DNA of 48,082 nt from Candidatus Glomeribacter gigasporarum BEG34 (GTDB lineage Bacteria; Pseudomonadota; Gammaproteobacteria; Burkholderiales; Burkholderiaceae): NCBI RefSeq assembly GCF_000227585.1, contig NZ_CAFB01000043.1, positions 1 through 48,082 on the forward strand, written 5' to 3'. Below are positions 17,950 to 26,499 of the stretch, piece by piece (the stretch's first letter is position 1; each line of letters starts with the position of its first letter). Position numbers and translations under genes: made by a program. Under the pieces are notes generated by a model, which did no database searches, was not told where the DNA came from, and saw only the letters and a list, made by a program, of their open reading frames with translations.

Positions 17950-19247
17950 GCAATCGCCTGCGTTGCTATCTTCTTTCCAAACTCAATACTCTCTGAAATG
18001 CCGCGATCTTCTGGATAGTAATAGGACGTATCGGCAGCCCACAGTCCTTTAACCGGCAGTTCGACGGGCGGTAGAGTGTCCAGATAATGCGGCGGGCAGA
18101 CGGGCTGCGCAGAGCGGTAGCGGCTCGCGCGCAGCTCGATCAAGTCATCCGCGTTGAGTGCGGGGTTGATCGTCAAGAGATAACGCTGGACTTTGTCCAG
18201 AAAGACTTGATCGGGTTCCTGAAATTTGGGGTGCGCGCCGGGCATATAAAATGGTACATAAACGATGTGATGGTCGAGCGGCCTTAAGTGGGTATATTCC
18301 ACCAGCCCCGGAATATCCATATGCGGATCGTTCACGTTCACCCAGAAGTTCCCGCTCACCGCGCGCTTCAATTTAGCAATCACGCACACCACGGCAATAT
18401 TCTTGACCGCTTTAAATTTGCACAGAATATCTTCGGGTAAACCGGGCATGAGGCGCGGAATATACGGCAGCGGGACCGTGCTGATGACTTTATGAAATGG
18501 GTGAAATTTCCCTTGCGCCTCAACGCCGCGCGTCTGCCTATTTTCAAACACAACGCGCGAGACCGGGCACTTCAGGCGGAATTCGCCGCCCCGCGTCTCG
18601 ATAAACGATCTCATTGCTTGTAATAGCGTTTCCGAGCCGCCTTCCAAATAGCCCAGTTTTTCACGGAACAGGTTGTAACGGGAACGGCCAATCCGCCGGA
18701 TGCGGCTCCATATCCAGGCGGCGGATAAGTGATCGGCCTCCTCGTAGAACTTATAGTCGAACAATGTGCGCCAGAGAACATCATACGCTTCTTGACCCAC
18801 CCAACGCTTAATCCAGCGCGTTGCGTTAATACCGTCCAGCGCTCGCCAATCGTTCCGTTTGGTTGACGCAAAGGCATGCAGCCCATAGCGAATCTTGGCC
18901 GGCAGACTCAATCCCTGAAACTTCAACAATGCGAGCGGATTGCCCCACGGCTGGAGTTTGCCCTGAGTCCAATAACCCATCTTGGTTTCAACCCAATGCA
19001 TTTTGTCGGCCAAACCGAGTTCGTCAAGTGTCTGGAGAAACGCATGATCCGAAATGCAATGGAAGTGGTAATACCGCTCAATCGTCAAACCGTTGAAGTC
19101 AAACGCCGCCGTCATTCCGCCGATCCGGTCGTCGGCTTCAAAAATCACGGGCGGGTAACCTTCTTGAACCAATTGATAGGCAGCGGCTAAACCCATTGGG
19201 CCCGCGCCAAGAATAGCGACATTTTCTTTTTGAGCAGATCTGTTCAT
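17946..19247 (-). CDS. FAD/NAD(P)-dependent oxidoreductase (amine-oxidase/protoporphyrinogen-oxidase-like)
   Basis: This 433-residue protein has an N-terminal Rossmann motif GAGPMGLAAA (about 14-23) and FEADDRIGGMTAAF, typical of flavin monoamine-oxidase-like enzymes (the COG1232-like group). Homologues frequently lie in O-antigen clusters next to GtrA proteins; their substrate is generally unknown. The ATG at 19247 is preferred to a TTG at 19253. It is GC-rich compared with the genes on either side. The overlap with gtrA suggests a shared function. It may modify a polyprenyl-linked sugar, but I cannot assign a reaction. Confidence 0.85.
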   Translation of the reverse strand: MNRSAQKENVAILGAGPMGLAAAYQLVQEGYPPVIFEADDRIGGMTAAFDFNGLTIERYYHFHCISDHAFLQTLDELGLADKMHWVETKMGYWTQGKLQPWGNPLALLKFQGLSLPAKIRYGLHAFASTKRNDWRALDGINATRWIKRWVGQEAYDVLWRTLFDYKFYEEADHLSAAWIWSRIRRIGRSRYNLFREKLGYLEGGSETLLQAMRSFIETRGGEFRLKCPVSRVVFENRQTRGVEAQGKFHPFHKVISTVPLPYIPRLMPGLPEDILCKFKAVKNIAVVCVIAKLKRAVSGNFWVNVNDPHMDIPGLVEYTHLRPLDHHIVYVPFYMPGAHPKFQEPDQVFLDKVQRYLLTINPALNADDLIELRASRYRSAQPVCPPHYLDTLPPVELPVKGLWAADTSYYYPEDRGISESIEFGKKIATQAIA

Positions 19248-19310
19248 ATCCAAATTTCCGATACGACTGGAGGGTGAGCTCGTTGAAGCATTGAGCGGAC
19301 TCTTTCCATT

Positions 19311-21341
19311 CTATTTGATATAGGCGGGTACATTAAGATTCTGGCAATGCTCGATTTGATTTTTATATATTCGAGATAATCCAAGCACATACTCCCCTTT
19401 TAATTGAGAAATATCGGCAACCATCTCATAGCCTACATCGGGCATATTAGGCTGATTGAAATGATTTTTAACGTCGTTACGCGGCGTGCGGCGCGTTTCT
19501 ATGTATAGAGTTTTCCCAAACGTATCGGTCAGCGTGACAAAGATATGTTCTGGAACGATCCCTTCTTTAGAAGATATAGAAAGCCAGCCGTTTACATTTA
19601 AAAGACTGGATATACGCATCCCTTTTGGAGAAGGAGAGATTCCATTGATCCAGTCAATTACGCCATCGCAGTTCACTGAAGATGCAGGTTGAGCCGTCTG
19701 AGCGGGGATTGCTGGATGAATGGTATTGAATTTAAGCAGTTTATGGATATCTAAGTGCGCTAACTCAAGACGGCTGAGCTTTAGGCGATAACGGGAATTC
19801 CATAACAGGGTTGTGTGATCGGAAGAGCGCACTCGAACGGATTGTACATTCTTGTCGAGCAGTAAATTTCGATTGCTAAATAAATAAGCGAATTCTGTTG
19901 TGTTTTCTACGAGCGGAGACAGCAAAAATCCAGTTTTTGCCATGCTTGCAACCAATCTAAAATTTTTTTTAATTCCATTATTCAGCTTAACTGAAATTTC
20001 CAGTGCGCTAGGCTTGTATAGAAAGGAGAGCAGTCGTCCTAACAAAGTCGGATGAATATCTATTTCAGCAAATAGGGGTAGCTCTGTATTTGGAAGGCGG
20101 CTCGTTTCTTCAAGCCGATGTTCTTGGTTGAGTATCTCCGTGCGGGCGGGTCGGACATTGCGTGAGATTTTCTTTCGCAGATAAACAAAATCCTTCTCTA
20201 ATTTAAAAGGTATATAGTTGTAAATGAGTATAGGCCAGCTTAAGCCGTCTTCAAGAGAAGCTAGCCTTCCATCAATAGGCTCTACTTTGAAAACAATATT
20301 GTTAGGCGCTCTCTCGCTTAATAAATGTAATTCATTTAGTCGGGCAAGCTTTGGTGTGTAAGCGCCGTGACTTTGGATAACAGGGCGGGGAGACCAGAGA
20401 TTGCCAGCAGCTAACAAATAGGACTGATTGTACGAATAAATATCGGTTGTGCCATTCAGCCTTGGTATTGCGCCTTCTTGGCTTATTTCTAATAGACGTT
20501 CATTAAAGTTTTCATATAAGCGCTCTTTATTAAACAGCCTCGCTTTGATTCCATCATAGGCACTCATATAAGTGCCTTTTATATTTTCAAAAAAGCTTTT
20601 CGTTGAGGAGCCGATAAAGTCTTTGTCAATATAAGCCCATGAAAGAACGGACAAGAAAAAAACAATAAACAAATATTTATGACGCAATGTGACTGCGAAC
20701 AGGATGGCCGAGATAATAATTGCACTCCCGGCAATCGTTGCATGAGCGTCATGACGGACGAAACCATGCTTAAATGAAATGAATAAAAACAACGAAAAGG
20801 ATAGCAATAAAAAAGCTCTAGATATATAAGGAATATCCTTTGATTTTCCTATAACCAATAGAATGCTACTGACTGCAATGATGTAGTAAGGGATCTGGCT
20901 ATAGAACCCTCCTGTGCTCGACATAGCTTCGCTATAGCCAGAAATGACATGGGATATATTTAAAAAGTAATCAGGCAATCCATAAAGCGATTGGCCGGAA
21001 ATCAACCAGAAGAAAGCTAGAGAAAGTGAAGGAGACAATATCGAAATCGCTGCGAGCTTCTTGTCTTTCTTGTATAAGAACATGAATGCGCATAATATTT
21101 CTACTGCAACACAAATAGGAAGGAAAGACCCTTTGATCAAAGGTAATAATCCCAGCGGAGAAAACAGCAGAATCGCCCAGGGCAATAAGTGAGCAGGCGC
21201 TGCGATCTTATTTTCATAGCTATTTGGGAGCGTCAGCTGGAAGACGGACAAAGCGGCTAATAAAGGGTACAGACACAATAACGTATCTCTAGAAAATATG
21301 AAACCTGTTAACAATACACACAGGATAATCGTCCATCTCAA
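19311..21341 (-). CDS. Large polytopic membrane protein, main part of a frameshifted gene
   Basis: This is a 676-residue AT-rich reading frame with many membrane segments in the first 250 residues and a long soluble C-terminal part, the architecture of GT-C-like transferases or polymerases of surface glycans. It has no proper start: the frame opens with TTG at 21341 inside the preceding frame. It joins naturally to the 146-residue frame at 21289-21729 if one base is removed near 21350, giving LLKKPSLRWTIILCVLL. No family could be named. In this operon an arabinofuranosyl or glycosyl transferase of the polyprenyl-phosphate-sugar type is plausible. Confidence 0.65.
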   Translation of the reverse strand: MRWTIILCVLLTGFIFSRDTLLCLYPLLAALSVFQLTLPNSYENKIAAPAHLLPWAILLFSPLGLLPLIKGSFLPICVAVEILCAFMFLYKKDKKLAAISILSPSLSLAFFWLISGQSLYGLPDYFLNISHVISGYSEAMSSTGGFYSQIPYYIIAVSSILLVIGKSKDIPYISRAFLLLSFSLFLFISFKHGFVRHDAHATIAGSAIIISAILFAVTLRHKYLFIVFFLSVLSWAYIDKDFIGSSTKSFFENIKGTYMSAYDGIKARLFNKERLYENFNERLLEISQEGAIPRLNGTTDIYSYNQSYLLAAGNLWSPRPVIQSHGAYTPKLARLNELHLLSERAPNNIVFKVEPIDGRLASLEDGLSWPILIYNYIPFKLEKDFVYLRKKISRNVRPARTEILNQEHRLEETSRLPNTELPLFAEIDIHPTLLGRLLSFLYKPSALEISVKLNNGIKKNFRLVASMAKTGFLLSPLVENTTEFAYLFSNRNLLLDKNVQSVRVRSSDHTTLLWNSRYRLKLSRLELAHLDIHKLLKFNTIHPAIPAQTAQPASSVNCDGVIDWINGISPSPKGMRISSLLNVNGWLSISSKEGIVPEHIFVTLTDTFGKTLYIETRRTPRNDVKNHFNQPNMPDVGYEMVADISQLKGEYVLGLSRIYKNQIEHCQNLNVPAYIK

Positions 21342-21729
21342 AGATGGTTTCTTTTAATAAAAAGAGAATAAGTAATCCGTAACAAATACTCAGATAAAAA
21401 CCGCCTATGAGCATTAAATAATCCGTGGCGGGATGGAAAGCCTTCGTGTAAATGGATCCATAAGGGCCCGTTGTAAATATAAAATCTCTGCCGAAAATTA
21501 GCCCTTGTGCAACGGCCTGATTTGTGCCGTATACCCAGGATGGATCTAGCCCAGAGGAGGGCATATAAGGCATAAAAGGAACAAAAATCGCTATAATTGT
21601 AACAAATAAGAGACCTGCAAGAACTATTCTTGATAAATGTAAATAATAAAGTTTTTTTGACATTTCATTCCTGTTCGACGCAGAGTCTGATGATTTTGCG
21701 TTTATATCCTCAAATAGTGATATTTGCAT
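21289..21729 (-). pseudogene. N-terminal part of the frameshifted membrane protein
   Basis: This frame encodes 146 residues with two or three membrane segments and a conserved-looking luminal motif, SGLDPSWVYGTNQAVAQG and then FGRDFIFTTGPYG, of a kind seen near the start of some large bacterial membrane glycan proteins. It ends abruptly in a non-membrane tail (EMDDYPVCIVNRFHIF), whereas the next frame continues a membrane helix. A one-base shift near 21350 (A-run on the minus strand, TTAAAAGAAA) would fuse both into one protein of about 800 residues. It may be a real mutation, a sequencing error or recoding. Confidence 0.6.
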
Positions 21730-21732
21730 GAG

Positions 21733-23022
21733 TCAGTGAAGTCTCCTGCAGTCATCAGGCGAAACTTTTAAGGTCCATACATCTTTACTGCTTCCGGACG
21801 TATGAATAGGGAAAACAAACTCAGAAAAAGTAGACGCTTTACATTGTTCTACATAATCTTTCCATACGAATCGATCTATTGAACGGATATAGGGCAATGA
21901 AGCTGTTGTATAGATGCCTTGTGCCAGAAGCAGTGACAAAATGACTGAAAAGAAAAATCTACTATAAACGATTAAGTAAATTACTACCCAATATAAAAAA
22001 ATATACGGATAAAAGAAATAACGAGGGCCTGCCAAATATGGATCAATAATTGAAACAGAAACTCGTACAACAGATAGCGCTACAGAGGAAAAGAACATAC
22101 ATAGCAATAGCCAGAATGTTTGGCTAAGCTGCTTTAGGCGTAGAGAGATGGAAATGATCAAAATTGCCAATATGGACAAAGTTAAGTATATAATATATGG
22201 TCTATATTGATTAGGATAAAAAAATGCGTAGCCGATAAATTTATTGATGAAATCAATAAATACATTTGAGTCAATTAAAGAGAGCAGTTGCACCAGCGCT
22301 CCGGGGCCTTGTTTATCTCCCGCCATTCCATAAGTGATGATGGCAAACATCTGAATTGCAGCGCAGATCAGCGCCAAGCCTGCAAATAGCCATTCCTTTC
22401 GCCCTTCCTTATAAGCTCTCCATAAAAATAACGGAGAAAGTGGGATAATGACTGGAGAGGATAATCCCCCTAAAACGATAAATATTGACCTAATCCAGCG
22501 ATGCCTAAGATGATCGGCTTCTTTTTTCCATAATAAAGCCAGAGGCACAAGCAAAGTTGCATGCCAGAACGCAGTGAGCGGAACAATATAGTTTTCACCT
22601 CCATTCGGATGAAGCAAAACCATGAATGCACACAGTGCTTTACCCGCAAGATTCGTGGGCGCTTTCCAAATGCAACACAAGACAGCCAACTCAAAACTAA
22701 ATGAAAGCCAATTGGCAATGACTGGATAATGCTTAAATGATATTGAGAGCGCGGTGACGCTAATGAGTTTGGTCGCAAGGACAAAGTAACCTGCAACCGT
22801 ATGGAAAATGGAGCGTGCGCCATAATCAATAAAATCTCGGATATTGACAACCCCATCCTCAGCCCATACATAAGGATTCAATAACTCATCCGGCCTGCGC
22901 AGCGCCAATAGCGCGCCAGCGGTCAGTAAAAAGGCGAACCAAGTGATCGGCGCGGGAATTCTCTGGAGGGCGCTTGAAAAAGCGAAAGCCCAACGCGTGA
23001 AAGCCAAGCTTATATTTCTCAT
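21733..23022 (-). CDS. Polytopic membrane protein of the glycan cluster
   Basis: This is a 429-residue protein with about ten membrane helices. LNPYVWAEDGVVNIRDFIDYG follows the first helix; the acidic AEDG in the first external loop is the position and type of residue expected for catalysis in GT-C-fold transferases. I do not recognise a named family. Its start overlaps the stop of the DprE2-like gene (ATGA at 23019-23022), so it is translationally coupled. With the neighbouring arabinose-donor genes, a periplasmic arabinosyl or glycosyl transferase is a reasonable guess. Confidence 0.75.
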   Translation of the reverse strand: MRNISLAFTRWAFAFSSALQRIPAPITWFAFLLTAGALLALRRPDELLNPYVWAEDGVVNIRDFIDYGARSIFHTVAGYFVLATKLISVTALSISFKHYPVIANWLSFSFELAVLCCIWKAPTNLAGKALCAFMVLLHPNGGENYIVPLTAFWHATLLVPLALLWKKEADHLRHRWIRSIFIVLGGLSSPVIIPLSPLFLWRAYKEGRKEWLFAGLALICAAIQMFAIITYGMAGDKQGPGALVQLLSLIDSNVFIDFINKFIGYAFFYPNQYRPYIIYLTLSILAILIISISLRLKQLSQTFWLLLCMFFSSVALSVVRVSVSIIDPYLAGPRYFFYPYIFLYWVVIYLIVYSRFFFSVILSLLLAQGIYTTASLPYIRSIDRFVWKDYVEQCKASTFSEFVFPIHTSGSSKDVWTLKVSPDDCRRLH

Positions 23023-23759
23023 AACGTCAATCGCTTAAAAACACAATTCGGGATGGCTTTAATCCCCCACATCATGCCGCCCCAAAAACGCGGCGCATAA
23101 ATGACATTGGATCGGCGTTCAATGCCGCGCAGAATCACGCGCGCGACTTTCTCCGCTGAAGCCACGAGCGGCTTCGGCAGCGGCAGTCCCTGCGTCATCG
23201 GCGTTGCGACGAAGCCCGGTTTGATCGTCAGCACGTGCACGCCGGATTTGAACAAACGTGCGCGCAGTCCTTCGCAGAATGCGCTGACGGCGGCTTTGGC
23301 AGCGCCGTACAAAGTGTTGGACGGCCGTCCACGATCTCCGGCGACGGATGAAATCACCGCAACGGTTCCGCGCCGCTGCGCTTCCATCCGGGGCGCTAAT
23401 GCAGTGAGCAGCGCAATGACGCTTAAGCCATTGTTGGAGAATTCCTGCAGCGCCAGATCGACATTGTGTTCGCACGCTTTTTGATCGGGCAATGTACCGT
23501 GCGCGATGAGCGCGATATCGATCTGCCCGAACTGGCTGAACGCCGCGTCGAGCATGGCCGGATGCGCATCAAACTGATTCAGGTCGAGCGTGTGCGTGTG
23601 CACGGCCGCTGCGCCGCGCGTCGTTAAATCGTCCGCCGTCTGTTGCAGTTTCTCAGCATTACGCCCAACGAGAAACAATTCGGCGCGTTCAGCGGCCCAC
23701 AAGCGGGCGCACGCAGCGGCGATGCCGGACGTTGCGCCGATGATCAATATCTTTTTCAT
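23019..23759 (-). CDS. SDR reductase, DprE2-like (decaprenylphosphoryl-2-keto-ribose reductase)
   Basis: This 246-residue short-chain dehydrogenase has the NAD(P) motif GATSGIA (8-14) and the catalytic Ser/Tyr/Lys set (S137-138, Y151, K155 in YGAAK). Next to DprE1-like and UbiA-like genes, it fits the second half of the epimerisation of polyprenylphosphoryl-ribose to -arabinose, reduction of the 2-keto intermediate. The ATG at 23759 overlaps the DprE1-like stop (ATGA); an upstream in-frame start at 23792 would overlap that gene extensively. Function rests on context plus family similarity. Confidence 0.85.
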   Translation of the reverse strand: MKKILIIGATSGIAAACARLWAAERAELFLVGRNAEKLQQTADDLTTRGAAAVHTHTLDLNQFDAHPAMLDAAFSQFGQIDIALIAHGTLPDQKACEHNVDLALQEFSNNGLSVIALLTALAPRMEAQRRGTVAVISSVAGDRGRPSNTLYGAAKAAVSAFCEGLRARLFKSGVHVLTIKPGFVATPMTQGLPLPKPLVASAEKVARVILRGIERRSNVIYAPRFWGGMMWGIKAIPNCVFKRLTL

Positions 23760-25078
23760 ATCTGTGTCACCCGTTTCCAAAAGCGCGAGCATAAAGCGGG
23801 GTCGCGCAGCGCTTCAATCCGTTCCCAGGCGGGATACGCACGGCGGAAGTCCGCGCCGGACATATGCGCATCCTTGGCTGGATACAGTCTTCCTTCCGCG
23901 TGTCGAACAATCGCATCCAGCCGGTCAAAGAGCGGATGGTTGACGCGTTCGCGCTGCGGAAAATCCAGTGCCAGCGAGACGCCCGGCATTGGAAAGGACA
24001 ACAGGCCCGGCGATGGAAGATCGCCGCAGCGTTTCAAAACCGCCAAAAACGATCCGCGGCCTGAATCCGCAATCGCTCGCAACAGTTCAGCGATGCCCGC
24101 TTCGGCGCAACGCTCTGGAATCACGCATTGATATTGTTGAAAACCGCGCGGGCCATACAAACGGTTCCACTGTGATATGGCATCCAACGGATAAAAAAAG
24201 CTTTCATAGGAGACAGCGCGCCTTTGTTGCGCGGACGGATGCCGGTGATAATAAAGCGTATTGAACAACCGCAGCGTCAAGGAATTGACAGCGGATACGG
24301 GCAGCGTACAGGGCGCCGTCCAGCGGCGTTTCCGACTGATCGTCAACGGGCCGTCAGGCGCATGATCGCCGGCCATCCACACGCCGCGTCCGGATGAGGC
24401 GCCTTTGGCCAAACAATCGATCCACGCGACGGAATATTCATGGCGCGCATCGAATTCGCGGGAGAGTGCAAAAAACTCGTCCAGCGCGCCGAAGCGGCAT
24501 GTCAGCGTGTCAATCTGACTGGATTGAATCGGCATTAATTGCAGCTCGACCCATTCAATTAAGCCCGTCATTCCGAGACCGCCAATCGTTGCCGTAAACA
24601 GTTCGGTGTTCTCTTCCGGCGCACAGATGAGCGGGAGACGGTCCGAACGGATAAGACTGAACCGGCGGACATGCCGGCCAAGCGTACCGCGCACATGGTG
24701 ATTTTTGCCATGCACATCGTTGGCGAGCGCGCCGCCGAGCGTGACATATTGCGTGCCAGGCGTGACCGGTAAAAACCAGCCGCGCGGCATGCAGAGCGTC
24801 AGAATCTCCTCCAAAGTGAGGCCCGCTTCGGCGATCAAGAGGCCCTTTTCCCAATCCGCAGCGATAAAACGGTCCAGCGCGCGCATGTGCAGCGCATGAT
24901 CGGATGCGGCCAGGCAACTATCGCCGTAACTTCGGCCATTGCCAAACGGCAGCGTCGTACTGTGCGTGTGCACAATCGCAGAGAGCGTATGCGGCAGATC
25001 GCAACGCCAATGGACAGCGTGAAGCGTTTGAGGATGCGCTGGATAGCGCCCCCACGATAAACGCTGAACAGCGCTCAT
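23756..25078 (-). CDS. FAD-linked oxidase, DprE1-like (decaprenylphosphoryl-ribose 2'-oxidase)
   Basis: This is a 440-residue FAD-binding oxidoreductase of the vanillyl-alcohol-oxidase type. TLPFGNGRSYGDSCLA (about 42-57) and TLGGALANDVHGKNHH (about 113-128) are the FAD-binding signatures shared with DprE1, including the histidines near the flavin. DprE1 oxidises polyprenylphosphoryl-beta-D-ribose at C2' on the way to the arabinofuranose donor. The residue equivalent to the drug-reactive Cys of mycobacterial DprE1 could not be located with confidence. Starts and stops overlap neighbours by 4 nt on both sides. Confidence 0.88.
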   Translation of the reverse strand: MSAVQRLSWGRYPAHPQTLHAVHWRCDLPHTLSAIVHTHSTTLPFGNGRSYGDSCLAASDHALHMRALDRFIAADWEKGLLIAEAGLTLEEILTLCMPRGWFLPVTPGTQYVTLGGALANDVHGKNHHVRGTLGRHVRRFSLIRSDRLPLICAPEENTELFTATIGGLGMTGLIEWVELQLMPIQSSQIDTLTCRFGALDEFFALSREFDARHEYSVAWIDCLAKGASSGRGVWMAGDHAPDGPLTISRKRRWTAPCTLPVSAVNSLTLRLFNTLYYHRHPSAQQRRAVSYESFFYPLDAISQWNRLYGPRGFQQYQCVIPERCAEAGIAELLRAIADSGRGSFLAVLKRCGDLPSPGLLSFPMPGVSLALDFPQRERVNHPLFDRLDAIVRHAEGRLYPAKDAHMSGADFRRAYPAWERIEALRDPALCSRFWKRVTQI

Positions 25079-26499
25079 GTCGCAATCCAGAAGACTGCGC
25101 CGAATAAAAGACCGACGAGCAGGCTAACGCGATCCTTGACAGCAAAGATGACCGGATCATCATGTATTTGACCGCGATGCGCGAGTAGCCAGGTCCGGCT
25201 AATCCAAAACAGGAGCAGCGGGCACGCAAGCCAAATCAATTGCGGGGCGCGGTACAGCGCTGCCGTGGAAGTCTCCTGAATATAAAGCGCCAGCACCATG
25301 ACAGAGAGATAACCGGATGCAGCGCCTAGCGTAGCGATCATTTCTAAGTCATCCGCGATATAACCACGCCCCCGAAGTTGGGCGCTTTTATTTTTTTTGC
25401 GCGCCTCTTTCAATTCAGCGTAGCGCTTGACCAGCGCCAGACTCAAAAAAATGAACATTGAGAAGACAAGCATCCAGAAAGTCAACGGTATTTGAAACGC
25501 GAATGCGCCCGCAATAATGCGCAATGTGTAAAGCAGCGCCAGCGTGATGATATCGACGACCATCTGACGCTTCAATGCAATTGAATAAGCGAGCGTCAGA
25601 GCGTAATAAGCAGCGAGCGTAGCGGTAAAGCGGCCCGGTAGAAATAAGGCCACGCCTGTAAAAGAAACGGCCAGCAGCAGCGGGAAAGTGAATATTCCCG
25701 CGGCAATGGATAAATCTCCGGATGCAAATGGACGATCACGTTTTATAGCGTGACGCCGGTCATGGGCCAGATCCAGCAGGTCATTGAGCACATAAACGCT
25801 GGATGCACACAGTCCAAACAAGAAGAAGGCAAGGCATCCCTTGACCAGCAGAGCCGCCTCATTGAGCCGATGGCTTGCCAGTAACGGGACAAAGAGCAGC
25901 AGGTTTTTGACCCACTGATGCAGGCGCAAACCTTTCAGCCAGCTCTGGATTCGACGGCGCGGGGTCTGAATGACGCGCTGCACATTGCCGCCCGCTTTCG
26001 CCTTGGCTTCGACCCCCGGTTGGGGATTCACCAGATAGGCGCGGCGCGCCGCAGCCCATACGGGTAAATCATCATGCGCATTGCCGCAATAGTCAAATCC
26101 GCCTTCGCCATACTCGGCAATCAACCGATTCCGTTTATTGTGAGCGGACAGATTGGTCGAGTCTTCAGTCGCCAAAACCCGGTCAAACAATTGTAAATGC
26201 GCGGCAACGCGATTGGCGTAAATTTGATGACTGGCCGTCGCCAGTACGACGGGCCTGCCCTGAGCGCGCGCTTCCCGGATCAACGCGAGCACCTGTGTGT
26301 TATAAGGCAGGCAAGTCGCGTCAATGTCCGCGCGATGCGCGAGCTTTGCTTTGAGGTATGCTTTTCCCCGCGTGAGCCATACGAATGGATGGAAAGCGCG
26401 CGCCGGATCCGTGCGAATTAATGTAAAACAGGATTCCAGAAATAAATCCGTGTGAATCAGGGTGCCATCCAGATCGATGACTAAGGGAAGCGTGTTCAC
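25075..26499 (-). CDS. HAD phosphatase-UbiA prenyltransferase fusion (polyprenyl-phosphate phosphoribosyltransferase type)
   Basis: This is a 474-residue two-domain protein. Residues 1-180 form a HAD hydrolase (DLDGT at 9-13, phosphate-handling residues further on), and about 185-474 form a UbiA membrane transferase with the metal motif NDLLDLAHD (239-247). The fusion fits an enzyme transferring 5-phosphoribosyl to polyprenyl phosphate and removing the 5-phosphate, the step before DprE1/DprE2. The start is GTG at 26499 inside the end of the dehydratase gene (GTGA overlap). Arrangement with the next two genes is the main support for the pathway. Confidence 0.88.
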   Translation of the reverse strand: MNTLPLVIDLDGTLIHTDLFLESCFTLIRTDPARAFHPFVWLTRGKAYLKAKLAHRADIDATCLPYNTQVLALIREARAQGRPVVLATASHQIYANRVAAHLQLFDRVLATEDSTNLSAHNKRNRLIAEYGEGGFDYCGNAHDDLPVWAAARRAYLVNPQPGVEAKAKAGGNVQRVIQTPRRRIQSWLKGLRLHQWVKNLLLFVPLLASHRLNEAALLVKGCLAFFLFGLCASSVYVLNDLLDLAHDRRHAIKRDRPFASGDLSIAAGIFTFPLLLAVSFTGVALFLPGRFTATLAAYYALTLAYSIALKRQMVVDIITLALLYTLRIIAGAFAFQIPLTFWMLVFSMFIFLSLALVKRYAELKEARKKNKSAQLRGRGYIADDLEMIATLGAASGYLSVMVLALYIQETSTAALYRAPQLIWLACPLLLFWISRTWLLAHRGQIHDDPVIFAVKDRVSLLVGLLFGAVFWIAT

